From: Mycobacterium noviomagense
Lineage (GTDB): Bacteria > Actinomycetota > Actinomycetes > Mycobacteriales > Mycobacteriaceae
Direction of reading: 5' to 3'
NCBI RefSeq assembly: GCF_010731635.1
Contig: NZ_AP022583.1
Coordinates: 4,712,001-4,776,000, forward strand
Length of the DNA: 64,000 bases
Made by a program: the position numbers and the translations under genes. Position 1 is the stretch's first letter. Every line of letters begins with the position of its first letter. The notes below the pieces were generated by a model. It was not told the origin of the DNA, made no database searches, and saw only the letters and a list, made by a program, of their open reading frames with translations. Of this stretch, positions 1 through 8,454 are shown piece after piece.

Positions 1-2
1 GC

Positions 3-926
3 ACCGGCATGGGGTCTACCGAGGAGCTGGTCTTCGGCTACGACGACATGCGCGTGCGCGGCATGAAAGCGGTGTCCCCGCTGGCCGTGCAGATGTACAT
101 GCCCAACGGCGCGGCCGCCGCAGTCGGTCTGGAGCGCAAGGCTAAGGCCGGGGTGATGACGCCGGTGTCGGCGTGCGCGTCCGGTTCGGAGGGCATCGCG
201 CGGGCCTGGCAGCAGATCGTGCTCGGTGAGGCCGACATCGCGGTCTGCGGCGGCGTGGAGACCAAGATCGAGGCGGTGCCGATCGCCGGCTTCGCGCAGA
301 TGCGCATCGTGATGTCGACGAACAACGACGACCCGCCGGGCGCCTGCAGGCCGTTCGACAAGGACCGCGACGGGTTCGTGTTCGGCGAAGCGGGCGCGCT
401 GATGGTCATCGAGACCGAAGAGCACGCCAAGGCCCGCGGCGCAAACATTTTGGCCCGGCTGATGGGTGCCAGCATCACCTCCGACGGCTTCCATATGGTG
501 GCGCCGGACCCCAACGGTGAACGTGCTGGATATGCCATGACGCGCGCGATCCAGCTTGCCGACCTTACTCCCGGCGACATCGATCACGTCAACGCCCACG
601 CCACCGGTACCTCCGTCGGTGACCTGGCCGAGGGCAAGGCCATCAACAACGCGCTGGGCCCCCATGGCGGAAACGCGGCGGTGTACGCGCCCAAGTCCGC
701 ACTGGGCCACTCGGTCGGTGCTGTCGGCGCGGTGGAGTCGATCCTGACCGTACTCGCGTTGCGGGACCAGGTCATCCCGCCGACACTGAACTTGGTCAAT
801 CTCGACCCGGAGATCGACTTGGACGTGGTGGCCGGAAAGCCGCGGCCAGGAGACTACAAGTACGCGATCAACAACTCGTTCGGATTCGGCGGGCACAACG
901 TCGCACTCGCCTTTGGTCGGTACTGA
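3..926 (+). CDS. kasB: Beta-ketoacyl-ACP synthase KasB, 5' end outside the window
   Basis: Condensing enzyme of the mycobacterial FAS-II system, which elongates meromycolyl-ACP with malonyl-AcpM. The frame is open to the left edge, so the N-terminus is missing. Counting from the first visible Met at base 9, the catalytic Cys is residue 56 in VSACASGS. The two active-site His are residue 197 (HVNAHATGT) and residue 234 (KSALGHSVG), with the conserved Lys at 229. The stretch [17 protein letters not shown] and the end [18 protein letters not shown] fit KasB better than KasA as I remember them. accD6 follows 31 bp downstream in the same direction, as in the known fabD-acpM-kasA-kasB-accD6 operon. 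Confidence 0.93.
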   Translation, partial: TGMGSTEELVFGYDDMRVRGMKAVSPLAVQMYMPNGAAAAVGLERKAKAGVMTPVSACASGSEGIARAWQQIVLGEADIAVCGGVETKIEAVPIAGFAQMRIVMSTNNDDPPGACRPFDKDRDGFVFGEAGALMVIETEEHAKARGANILARLMGASITSDGFHMVAPDPNGERAGYAMTRAIQLADLTPGDIDHVNAHATGTSVGDLAEGKAINNALGPHGGNAAVYAPKSALGHSVGAVGAVESILTVLALRDQVIPPTLNLVNLDPEIDLDVVAGKPRPGDYKYAINNSFGFGGHNVALAFGRY

Positions 927-957
927 GCCGAGCACCAATCAAAGAGGAGACCTGTTC

Positions 958-2376
958 ATGACGACGATGGCCCCCGAGGCGGTTGGTGAATCACTCGACC
1001 CCCGCGATCCGCTGCTGCGGCTGTCGACGTTCTTCGACGATGACAGCGTCGAGCTGCTGCATGAGCGGGACCGCTCCGGGGTGCTGGCCGCCGCGGGCAC
1101 CGTCAACGGCGTGCGCACCATCGCGTTCTGCACCGACGGCACCGTGATGGGCGGGGCGATGGGTATGGAGGGCTGTACCCACATCGTCAACGCCTACGAC
1201 ACCGCCATCGAGGAACAGAGCCCGATCGTGGGCATCTGGCACTCCGGTGGTGCCCGGCTCGCCGAAGGCGTGCGCGCGCTGCACGCGGTCGGTCTGGTGT
1301 TCGAGGCCATGATCCGGGCGTCGGGCTACATCCCGCAGATCTCGGTGGTGGTCGGCTTCGCCGCCGGCGGCGCCGCGTATGGGCCCGCGCTGACCGACGT
1401 CGTCGTGATGGCGCCGGACAGCCGGGTCTTCGTCACCGGCCCCGATGTGGTGCGCAGCGTGACCGGCGAGGACGTCGACATGGCGTCGCTGGGCGGCCCT
1501 GAAACGCACCACAAGAAGTCCGGGGTGTGCCACATCGTCGCCGACGACGAGCTCGACGCGTACGTGCGCGGCCGGCGCCTGGTCGGATTGTTCTGCCAGC
1601 AAGGGCATTTCGACCGCAGCAAGGCCGAAGCCGGCGACATCGACCTGCACGCGTTGTTGCCGGAATCTTCCCGGCGCGCCTATGACGTGCACCCGATCGT
1701 GCACGGGCTGCTCGACGACGGCACGTTCGAGGAGTTCCAGGCCAAGTGGGCGCCGTCGATGGTGATCGGTCTGGGCCGATTGTCCGGACGCACCGTCGGG
1801 GTGCTGGCCAATAACCCGCTGCGGTTGGGTGGCTGCCTGAACTCGGAAAGCGCCGAAAAGGCAGCGCGTTTCGTGCGGCTGTGCGACGCGTTCGGGATTC
1901 CGCTGATCTGCGTGGTCGACGTGCCGGGCTATCTGCCCGGGGTGGACCAGGAGTGGGGCGGCGTGGTGCGCCGCGGCGCCAAACTGCTGCACGCGTTCGG
2001 CGAGTGCACGGTCCCCCGGGTCACCTTGGTGACCCGAAAGATCTACGGCGGGGCCTACATTGCGATGAACTCGCGCTCGCTGGGCGCCACCAAGGTGTTC
2101 GCGTGGCCCGACGCGGAGGTCGCGGTGATGGGCGCCAAGGCGGCCGTCGGGATTCTGCACCGCAAGAAGCTGGCCGCCGCACCCGAGCACGAGCGCGAGG
2201 CGTTGCACGACCAGCTGGCCGCCGAGCACGAGCGCATCGCAGGCGGCGTCGACAGCGCTATCGATATCGGTGTGGTCGACGAGAAAATCGACCCCGCGCA
2301 CACGCGCAGCAAGCTGACCGAGGCGCTGGCTGAAGCGCCCGCGCGCCGCGGTCGCCACAAGAACATCCCGCTGTAA
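958..2376 (+). CDS. accD6: Acyl-CoA carboxylase carboxyltransferase subunit AccD6
   Basis: Carboxyltransferase beta subunit that, with the biotinylated AccA3, makes malonyl-CoA for FAS-I and FAS-II. The protein is 472 aa, matching the roughly 473 aa of mycobacterial AccD6. The ATG at 958 is chosen because AGAGGAGA lies at 943-950; the same frame is open 45 bp further upstream into kasB but has no ribosome site there. Crotonase-type carboxyltransferase features are visible: GIWHSGGARLAEGVRALHAV, an oxyanion loop GFAAGGAAYGPAL, and in the second half GCLNSESAEKAARF and TRKIYGGAYIAMNS. It is the last gene before a strong hairpin, so it ends the operon. Confidence 0.95.
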   Translation: MTTMAPEAVGESLDPRDPLLRLSTFFDDDSVELLHERDRSGVLAAAGTVNGVRTIAFCTDGTVMGGAMGMEGCTHIVNAYDTAIEEQSPIVGIWHSGGARLAEGVRALHAVGLVFEAMIRASGYIPQISVVVGFAAGGAAYGPALTDVVVMAPDSRVFVTGPDVVRSVTGEDVDMASLGGPETHHKKSGVCHIVADDELDAYVRGRRLVGLFCQQGHFDRSKAEAGDIDLHALLPESSRRAYDVHPIVHGLLDDGTFEEFQAKWAPSMVIGLGRLSGRTVGVLANNPLRLGGCLNSESAEKAARFVRLCDAFGIPLICVVDVPGYLPGVDQEWGGVVRRGAKLLHAFGECTVPRVTLVTRKIYGGAYIAMNSRSLGATKVFAWPDAEVAVMGAKAAVGILHRKKLAAAPEHEREALHDQLAAEHERIAGGVDSAIDIGVVDEKIDPAHTRSKLTEALAEAPARRGRHKNIPL

Positions 2377-2385
2377 GGGCGAGCA

Positions 2386-2432
2386 GACGCAAAAGCCCCC
2401 CATTTCGTGCCGAAATGGGGGGCTTTTGCGTC
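2386..2432. terminator. Perfect hairpin after accD6
   Basis: A 22-bp stem with no mismatch (2386-2407 pairing with 2411-2432) and a 3-nt TGC loop, starting 10 bp after the accD6 stop. The stem ends in AAAAG/CTTTT next to a C6/G6 block. It can act as a terminator for accD6 and, being symmetric, also for transcripts arriving from the IS on the other strand. Confidence 0.8.
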
Positions 2433-2482
2433 TCACTCGAAAATGAGGCGACCCCTTGCTGATGAGTCGCTGGCATTAGGTG

Positions 2483-3769
2483 TTAGGCGGCTTGGGTGGG
2501 TGGCTCGAGGGTGACTTTGTATCCCAGGCTCTCCAATTGCTTGATGGCTCGTGCCTTGGCTTTGCCGGGCTGGTGTCGGGTGTAGTAGTCGGGGCCGGGA
2601 TCGCGGTAGAAGGCGCCGTTGGTCAGCATGTTCCAGGCGTCGGTGAGCATCTTGTGTTCGATGGAGACTAGGGCGATCTGGCCGGCGATCGACATACCGG
2701 CGGTTTTGTCTCTGCGCGATTGGGCGGCCCGGCGCCGGCCGGCGATGCGCCGGTAGCGGATGCTGTAGTAGGTGTCTTTGGTGCGAGCGGCCGACAGGGC
2801 TGCCACGCCGAGCGCGGCTTTAAGGTGACGGTTGCCCGGGCGGGTGGCGCCCGATTTGACCCGGCCTGCTGACTCGTCGCAGCCCGGCACCACCCCGGCC
2901 CACGACGCCAGGTGCGCGGCGGTGGGAAATACGCTCATGTCCGCACCGGTTTCGGCGATGAACACATCGGCCACCAGCCGCGACCAGCCCGGGATGCTCA
3001 TCAGCAACTCCCGGATGGGTCGAAAGGGAGCGATCGCCTCCTCGATGCGTGCATCCAGGCGGGCGATATCGGCGGTGTGGGCATCGATGCGATCCAAATA
3101 CAACCGCACCATAAAGGCGTGATGCTCGGTGAACCGTCCGCGCAGCGCCTCGGTGAGCGCTGGGATCTTTTGACGCATCCGTTGTTTGGCCAGATCAGCG
3201 AGGACCACCGAATCGCGTTGGCCGGCGATCAGCGCTTCTAGCATTGCCCGCCCGGAGACTCCGACGATGTTGGAGGCCACCGCGGAGAGTTTGATTCCGG
3301 TGTCTTCGAGCAGCTTCTCCAGCCGCTGAATCTCTTTGGTGCGCGCCCGGGTGATGGTGGTGCGAGCCCGGGTCAGATCGCGTAACACCCGAATCGGCTC
3401 CGGCGGCACAAACGAGGCGCGCAGCAGCCCGTGGGCGCCCAGATCGGCCAGCCACGCCGCATCCGAGACATCGGTCTTGCGCCCGGGCACATTGCGCGCC
3501 GCCTTGGCATTGACCAGCATCACGTTCAGCTGGCCTTCGAGTAGGTAGTAAAACGGCTTCCAGTAATCGGAGGTGGATTCGATCACCACACAGGACACCC
3601 GCTCAGCGAGCAGATGCTCGCGTAACGCCAGGATCTCGCCGGTGGTCGACCCCCACGTACTGACCGTTGTCGACGTGCCACGCCGCCCTCGGCCCTGAAC
3701 CCGAACGCAGACCTTCGCGTCTTTCTTCGACACATCAATGCCCGCGCACCGCGGATGGATCACCTCCAT
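2483..3769 (-). CDS. IS110-family transposase (DEDD recombinase)
   Basis: 428 aa. The N-terminal RuvC-like DEDD domain shows D12 (AGIDVSKKD), E64 (VVIESTSDYW), D100 and D103 (RKTDVSDAAWLADLG). A coiled middle part follows. The C-terminal Tnp_20 domain carries the probable catalytic Ser300 in GCDESAGRVKSGATRPGNRH. Known IS110 recombinases use both domains plus a bridge RNA to join donor and target. The gene appears full length and undamaged, so the element could be active. The neighbouring non-coding block at 3770-4085 lies upstream on the same strand. Confidence 0.9.
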   Translation of the reverse strand: MEVIHPRCAGIDVSKKDAKVCVRVQGRGRRGTSTTVSTWGSTTGEILALREHLLAERVSCVVIESTSDYWKPFYYLLEGQLNVMLVNAKAARNVPGRKTDVSDAAWLADLGAHGLLRASFVPPEPIRVLRDLTRARTTITRARTKEIQRLEKLLEDTGIKLSAVASNIVGVSGRAMLEALIAGQRDSVVLADLAKQRMRQKIPALTEALRGRFTEHHAFMVRLYLDRIDAHTADIARLDARIEEAIAPFRPIRELLMSIPGWSRLVADVFIAETGADMSVFPTAAHLASWAGVVPGCDESAGRVKSGATRPGNRHLKAALGVAALSAARTKDTYYSIRYRRIAGRRRAAQSRRDKTAGMSIAGQIALVSIEHKMLTDAWNMLTNGAFYRDPGPDYYTRHQPGKAKARAIKQLESLGYKVTLEPPTQAA

Positions 3770-4085
3770 GGCCGATCACACCCTTTCCGTCCAGATATCT
3801 TGTGGTGGAGCGTGTTTCGGAGAGGGCGAAAACAAAACAGGAGTCTCACTCACGTGCTCACAGGCAACAATCCACCGCCCCCGCACAACCACCAGGGGGT
3901 GCCCTCCAGCCACCAAGCTGCTCGCCGTGCTCACCGGCAACACAGACGCAACGGGGTCACCGAAACACCCCTAAAGCGTCAACCCGCACCGGCCCGCGAA
4001 GCAACCACCCACCCAGCCGAACTGCCAGTGCTAATTTTCATCTTCCACCGCGGGGCGAAGCCCCCCTGGCAGCTGCTCGCCACAC
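3770..4085 (-). ncRNA. Candidate IS110 bridge-RNA region
   Basis: 316 bp with no convincing gene, directly upstream of the transposase on its strand. IS110-group elements encode a structured RNA of roughly 150-200 nt here, whose two loops pair with target and donor DNA. I infer presence from position only: I did not fold the sequence and cannot give exact RNA ends. Confidence 0.35.
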
Positions 4086-4835
4086 CTAACGCGTGGTGTA
4101 GCCGCCGTTGGCGAAGATGGTCTGGCCCGTGATCCAGTGGCCTTCGTCGGCTAAGAACACGACCAACGGCGCGATGTCCTCGATGCGGGTCAGCCGGTTG
4201 CCCATGGCCTGCGACTTGTGGAACTCGACGCGCTCCGGCGTTTCCTGCGGGTAGAAGAACGGGGTGTCCATCGGGCCGGGCGCCACGTTGTTCACCGAAA
4301 TCAGGCGCGACGCAAACTCTTTGGCCGCGGCCCGGGCGAAGTGCTCGACTGGGCTCTTTGCGCCGGCATACGTCGAGTAACCGTCGGTGAATGCGCCCAG
4401 CAGCGCGGTGACGATCGTGACCACGGAGCCGCCGTCGTTCAACCGCTTGCCCGCTTCCTGCAAAAAGAAGTACGCCGCCTTGGCGTTGGTGTCGAACATC
4501 GAGTCGTATTCGGCCTCGGTGGTTTCGATGATGGGCTTGCGCAACACCTTGCCCACGGTATTGACGGCGATGTCGACGCCGCCGAACGCATCGACGGCGG
4601 CGTCGAACAGTGTCTTCACATTGGCCGGCTTAGTGAGATCGCCCCGCACTTTGATCGCGTTGACGCCGGCATCCTGTGCCGCCGCGACTGTCTTGTCGGC
4701 GTCCGGTTCTGACGACGGGCTGTTGTAGTGCACCGCGACGTTGACGCCTTTGTCGGCCAGTGTCGTGCTGATCAGCCCACCGAGGTTCTTGGCTCCCGCC
4801 GCTATAACTGCTGATTTGCCTGTCAAGTTGCTCAT
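4086..4835 (-). CDS. SDR family oxidoreductase
   Basis: 249 aa NAD(P)-dependent short-chain dehydrogenase. A degenerate cofactor loop AAGAKNLGG near residue 12, the NTVG element (NAG equivalent), the catalytic pair YSTYAGAKSP and the family end WITGQTIFANGGYTTR are visible. ATG 4835 is chosen because MSNLTGKSAVIAAGAKN begins just before the first Rossmann strand; the frame stays open upstream through the neighbouring promoter. It is divergent from a LysR gene, with an operator-like palindrome between them, so it is probably the target of that regulator. Substrate unknown. Confidence 0.85.
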   Translation of the reverse strand: MSNLTGKSAVIAAGAKNLGGLISTTLADKGVNVAVHYNSPSSEPDADKTVAAAQDAGVNAIKVRGDLTKPANVKTLFDAAVDAFGGVDIAVNTVGKVLRKPIIETTEAEYDSMFDTNAKAAYFFLQEAGKRLNDGGSVVTIVTALLGAFTDGYSTYAGAKSPVEHFARAAAKEFASRLISVNNVAPGPMDTPFFYPQETPERVEFHKSQAMGNRLTRIEDIAPLVVFLADEGHWITGQTIFANGGYTTR

Positions 4836-4892
4836 GGCACTGAACCTAGGCCGTAGTACCACAAATGGGAAACAGTGTTTGATGGGGTTCCA

Positions 4893-4907
4893 ACAAGTAT
4901 TGCTTGT
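4893..4907. promoter_or_regulatory. LysR-type operator, ACAAG-N5-CTTGT
   Basis: A perfect interrupted palindrome (5-bp arms, 5-bp spacer) 15 bp before the LysR start and 57 bp before the divergent SDR start. It fits the T-N11-A scheme of LysR-type regulators and lies in the only shared promoter region of the pair. Confidence 0.6.
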
Positions 4908-4922
4908 AGCTAGGCTGGTTCG

Positions 4923-5804
4923 ATGGCTGACACCGCGGCACCGGATCTGCGCCGCCTGAGCCATTTCATCGCGGTCGTCGAGGCCTCGGGGTTCACCCGC
5001 GCGGCCGCCCAATTGCACCTGTCCCAGCAGGCGCTCAGCAGCTCAGTTCGCCAGTTGGAAAAGGAGATCGGTGCGACGCTGATGGTGCGGGCCGGCCGCC
5101 GGCTCACGCTCACCCCGGCCGGGCAGACGTTGCTCGACGAGGGGCGCACATTGCTCGCGGCGGCCAGGACCGTCACGCAGCACACCCGAGCCGCGGCCGT
5201 CGCCGAACCCGAGGAGTTCGTCGTCGGCCACTCCCCTGCTATCAGCAGCGCGGAGGTGTACGGGCTGCTCGCGCCCGCGATTGCGGCCGCGCCCGGCACG
5301 TCGTTCACCGTCGTGCAGCTGTTTCCTGACCGTTTGGTGACGGGCGTGCACGAGGGCAGCGTCCATCTCGGGTTGCGGCGAGGCGTCGTGCCGCAGGATC
5401 GCTTGGCCAGCGCCGTCGCCCGCTACGACATACTTCGTGTTGCGCTACGCAGCGACCATCCGCTGGCCGGCCGCGAGCGCGTCGCGGTCGCCGAGCTAGC
5501 CGAGGAGCCAATTGTGCTCTGGTCACCGCCCGGCGCGTCGTATTACAGCGACTTCCTGGTCAACGTCTGCCGGCGTGCGGGTTTCGAACCGAGATACCGC
5601 GTGACGCGGGTGCAGGGCTGCCCGCCGGAGGTGGCACCGCTGACCGACGACGCCGTCGCGTTCGTGACTTCGGAGCCGGGACCCGCGGTCGGCGGGGCCG
5701 TCACCGTCATCGATATCGACGGGCCGGTATTGGTGCCGCTGCAAGCGCTATGGCAACCGCACACCAGTTCAGCGGTTCGTGATCTGGTATTGGCGCATAG
5801 GTAA
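4923..5804 (+). CDS. LysR family transcriptional regulator
   Basis: 293 aa. An N-terminal winged helix-turn-helix (about residues 9-68, with FTRAAAQLHLSQQALSSSV as recognition region) is followed by a periplasmic-binding-protein-like effector domain (about 95-290). LysR proteins usually bind a small molecule and activate a divergent gene while repressing themselves. Here that gene is the SDR at 4086-4835, and a palindrome lies between the two. It converges with the amidohydrolase gene, the two stop codons being directly adjacent. Confidence 0.9.
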   Translation: MADTAAPDLRRLSHFIAVVEASGFTRAAAQLHLSQQALSSSVRQLEKEIGATLMVRAGRRLTLTPAGQTLLDEGRTLLAAARTVTQHTRAAAVAEPEEFVVGHSPAISSAEVYGLLAPAIAAAPGTSFTVVQLFPDRLVTGVHEGSVHLGLRRGVVPQDRLASAVARYDILRVALRSDHPLAGRERVAVAELAEEPIVLWSPPGASYYSDFLVNVCRRAGFEPRYRVTRVQGCPPEVAPLTDDAVAFVTSEPGPAVGGAVTVIDIDGPVLVPLQALWQPHTSSAVRDLVLAHR

Positions 5805-6893
5805 TTAGCCGACGAGGGCTGAGACGAGCGCTCTGCCCAGTTTCGATTTGGCCCGGCTGCGTAATCGATACCAGGCTGCTCCCACTCCTGGACGCACGCG
5901 GCTGGATTGCTGATTGCCAAGTCCCAAAAGGATTTCCGCCGTGCCGTGGGCGAAGCGTTCTTTGTCGCTCGCGGAAAGGTCGCAACGTTCAAGGAATTCC
6001 ATCGCGGTGAAGTTGTCCTGGAACGGGTAGTCGACGGAAAACATCAGGTTCCCCAGGCCCAGCATGGAGCGGGCGCAGTCGAACACCGGTACGTCGAATA
6101 CCCCACTGCTTGTCATATAGATGTTGTTGCGCAGGTAATGGCCGACGCTGTTGCGCGACTCGGCGCCGAGCAGCCAATTGGCCATCGTCACGCCGGCATT
6201 GAGCCGGGTGAAGCAGTAGGGCAGCAACTCGCCCAAGTGCCCGATGACGATCTTCAAGTTCGGGTGACGGTCGAACGCCCCTGCGCAGATCAGCCGCAGC
6301 ACGTGCGTGCCGGTCTCCACCGGCCAACCCCAGGTGGGCACCAAGGCCGAGTCGAACGGTGCGTAGTAAACATCTGATATCGCGGTCGGTGGATCGGTGG
6401 GATGGAGATAGATGGGAACGCCCAATGCCTCCGCCGTGCCGAGAAGCACGTCGTACGACGGGTCGTCGAGGTAACGGCCGTTGGTATGCCCGTTGATCAA
6501 CGCACCCTTGAACCCGAGTTCGCGGACGGTCCGCTCCAGCTCGTCGGCGGCCTGCGCCGGCGCCTGCGTCGGCAGCATGGCAAAGCCGGCGAGCCTGTCC
6601 GGGTACGACGCGATTGCGTCGGCGAGCCAGTCGTTGACTTCGCGGCACACCGCAACCGCCAACGCAGCCTGGTCGTCGGCGAGGATCTGAACACCGGGCT
6701 GCACGTGCGAGAGCACCTGCACGTCGATCCCCGCCGCATCCATTGCGCGAACACGCTCGGCCCCAACGTCGCTGAGCCGAGCCTTGATGGGCTGGTATCT
6801 CCGCCGCAACGACTCGGGATACAAGTCCCACACTCGTGGATGCAAAAACGCCTCTTCGAGCGCCACCACTCGCGAGACGCACTTTGCGGTCAC
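5805..6893 (-). CDS. Amidohydrolase-2 family protein, 2,3-dihydroxybenzoate decarboxylase-like
   Basis: 362 aa TIM-barrel metal-dependent hydrolase/decarboxylase. It starts its barrel with VVALEEAF, the form I recall from fungal 2,3-dihydroxybenzoate decarboxylases. Further conserved points are YLHPTDPP, DRHPNLKIVIGHLGE and FSVDYPF, which supply the metal and active-site residues in that family. GTG 6893 is chosen because it overlaps the methyltransferase stop in a GTGA and begins just before the first strand; the open frame upstream is inside the methyltransferase gene. Together with the nearby FAD hydroxylase it suggests aromatic acid breakdown. The substrate is an inference. Confidence 0.82.
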   Translation of the reverse strand: MTAKCVSRVVALEEAFLHPRVWDLYPESLRRRYQPIKARLSDVGAERVRAMDAAGIDVQVLSHVQPGVQILADDQAALAVAVCREVNDWLADAIASYPDRLAGFAMLPTQAPAQAADELERTVRELGFKGALINGHTNGRYLDDPSYDVLLGTAEALGVPIYLHPTDPPTAISDVYYAPFDSALVPTWGWPVETGTHVLRLICAGAFDRHPNLKIVIGHLGELLPYCFTRLNAGVTMANWLLGAESRNSVGHYLRNNIYMTSSGVFDVPVFDCARSMLGLGNLMFSVDYPFQDNFTAMEFLERCDLSASDKERFAHGTAEILLGLGNQQSSRVRPGVGAAWYRLRSRAKSKLGRALVSALVG

Positions 6894-7669
6894 CAGCCAG
6901 TCCCTGGCTTCGTCGCCGTGACGGCGTGGGTGCGGATGAGCGGCAGACCCCACCAAGCGCGCCACCCGAGATCTTGACGCTCGACGTTTTCCATGCCGCG
7001 CTGCCGTAACCGCTTGGCATACAGCCGGGTGAAGCCGATGTCGGCGATGACGAGGCGACCGCCGGGCCGCAGCACCCGGACAGCCTCATCGATTGCCGAC
7101 CGTCGTGCGTCGTTGCCCGGCAGGTTGTGGATCGCCAGGCTGCTGACAACGACATCGAAAGACTCGTCAGGGAACTGCAGATCGGTCATGTCGCAGGTGT
7201 GTAGCTCGATGCGGTCGGCCACACCCTCGGCTTCGGCGTTGGCTACTGTGGCCTGCACACAGTTGCCGGTCTGATCCGGCCGCCAAATGTCTACTCCCAC
7301 AGCGCTTCCACGCGGCAGCAACTTCGCGGCCGCCAATAACACCGCACCGCGTCCGCAGCCGAGGTCGAGCACGCGTTCGTCGCCGCGCAGGTGCAACCCT
7401 GTCAGCAGGCGCGCCCACACTTCGAATTTCCCGCGTCGGCTGAACCGCACAATGCCGGCCCCTGCGCCGACAAGCACAACGGCCACCACAGCCGTCGTGA
7501 CTCCCGCGATGACGCGTCCGCTGAGCAGCCACCGGACGGCCAAAACCGTTCCGGTAATGCACAACAGCGCATACGACGTGAACACCACAGGTGCGGGAAT
7601 CAGGCGGTAGTCGCCATCGATCCCGTATTGCCCTCGCGGGCGCGCAAGGTCAACAGCCAGTTCAGTCAT
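6890..7669 (-). CDS. Membrane-anchored SAM-dependent methyltransferase
   Basis: 259 aa. Two hydrophobic segments near the N-terminus (about residues 27-72) are followed by a class I methyltransferase domain with the SAM loop VLDLGCGRGAVL, the acidic strand end GVDIW and the motif DVVVSSLAIHNLP. The ATG at 7669 overlaps the end of the upstream TetR gene by 8 bp; a further upstream Met lies inside TetR. It is translationally linked to the amidohydrolase (GTGA). The product may methylate a lipid or hydrophobic aromatic at the membrane. Substrate unknown. Confidence 0.82.
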   Translation of the reverse strand: MTELAVDLARPRGQYGIDGDYRLIPAPVVFTSYALLCITGTVLAVRWLLSGRVIAGVTTAVVAVVLVGAGAGIVRFSRRGKFEVWARLLTGLHLRGDERVLDLGCGRGAVLLAAAKLLPRGSAVGVDIWRPDQTGNCVQATVANAEAEGVADRIELHTCDMTDLQFPDESFDVVVSSLAIHNLPGNDARRSAIDEAVRVLRPGGRLVIADIGFTRLYAKRLRQRGMENVERQDLGWRAWWGLPLIRTHAVTATKPGTGW

Positions 7670-8411
7670 CCTGATCGCCTCCGTATGCCGTGGCCCGGTA
7701 GTCGCGGGCAAGCCGGTCGAATATCGGAATGGCCTTGGCAGCAGCGCGTTTCACCTGTTGCCTGTCCGGCGTGTCGGCCGGCTCGAACGCGCGGCGCACA
7801 GTGTCGGCGAGCTGGTCGGCCTTCTGGTCGAGGGTCAACCGGATGCCCGGCGGCAGAAACGGCTCGGCGGCGAAGAAACCAAAGACGATGTTCGGCAAGG
7901 TGTAGTCGAGATCTGTTGAGCGCACATCGGCACGCAGCATGCCCTCGGCGGCGAGCACTCCCAGATAATCTCGGTTGACGCCAAGCTTGGTTTCCTCGAG
8001 CTGGCGATGATTCGCCGAGGCGAGGAATGTGTCGAGGGTGTCGCTGTCGCGGGTGTAGAGCGCCCGAAGCACAGGACGGCGCATCGCTTCGACGAACAGC
8101 CGCCGCAGGTAGCGGTGCAGCGCCACTTCGGCGGGGTTGTTTTGCATCGCGCCGATGACCGCCTCCGTCATCCCCGCGGCTTCGCGAGCGCTGACGGCGT
8201 GGAAAAGCTCCTCGCGAGACCGCCAGTGCAAATACACCGTTCCCTTGCCGACCCCGGCCCGACGAGCCAGCTCATCGATGGTCACCCGCCGATAACCCCA
8301 GCGGAGCAGCAGCTCACGGGCGGTATCAAGAATCCGGTCGGCCCGCTGCACGCGATCGACCCGAGAACGCTCCACGGTGACCAAAGTACAATATTGGTCA
8401 TTAGTCATCAA
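7662..8411 (-). CDS. TetR family transcriptional regulator
   Basis: Up to 249 aa. The N-terminal helix-turn-helix reads VTIDELARRAGVGKGTVYLH, the rest is a helical ligand-binding domain. First gene of a tightly packed TetR-methyltransferase-amidohydrolase operon, downstream of the FAD monooxygenase. The start is uncertain. The first ATG (8411) would place a strong palindrome (8378-8400) inside the coding sequence. A GTG at 8375 gives VERSRVDRVQRADRILDTA, a more usual lead-in for TetR proteins, and leaves the palindrome as an operator. Confidence 0.87.
   Translation of the reverse strand: MMTNDQYCTLVTVERSRVDRVQRADRILDTARELLLRWGYRRVTIDELARRAGVGKGTVYLHWRSREELFHAVSAREAAGMTEAVIGAMQNNPAEVALHRYLRRLFVEAMRRPVLRALYTRDSDTLDTFLASANHRQLEETKLGVNRDYLGVLAAEGMLRADVRSTDLDYTLPNIVFGFFAAEPFLPPGIRLTLDQKADQLADTVRRAFEPADTPDRQQVKRAAAKAIPIFDRLARDYRATAYGGDQDD
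8378..8400. promoter_or_regulatory. Palindrome TGACCAA-N9-TTGGTCA at the TetR start
   Basis: Perfect 7-bp arms with a 9-bp spacer, overlapping the first possible start codons of the TetR gene at 7662-8411. Likely an autoregulatory TetR operator. Confidence 0.5.
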
Positions 8412-8454
8412 GACGTGTCGCCCGCGGCACGGTCAGGGTGGATCGGCGCGGCGA

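Larger units (their letters stand above)
2433..4085 (-). mobile_element. IS110-family insertion sequence (ends approximate)
   Basis: A single DEDD transposase gene with about 50 bp after its stop and about 316 bp of non-coding DNA before its start. This asymmetric layout is typical of the IS110 group, which carries a guide (bridge) RNA upstream of the recombinase. No long terminal inverted repeat or target duplication is visible, as expected for the family. The left limit is the accD6 hairpin, the right limit the stop of the SDR gene at 4086, so both neighbours are intact. A 7-bp inverted match (2477-2483 with 4082-4088) may mark the ends or be chance. Confidence 0.7.

Noticed and set aside
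991..2436. Long open frame (481 codons) on the minus strand opposite accD6
   Set aside because: High GC keeps antisense frames open; the product is His/Arg/Gln-rich with no fold, and accD6 is certain.
2477..4088. 7-bp inverted match at both ends of the IS as terminal repeats
   Set aside because: Short enough for chance, and the right copy includes the SDR stop codon; IS110-group elements usually lack such repeats. Kept only as a hint.
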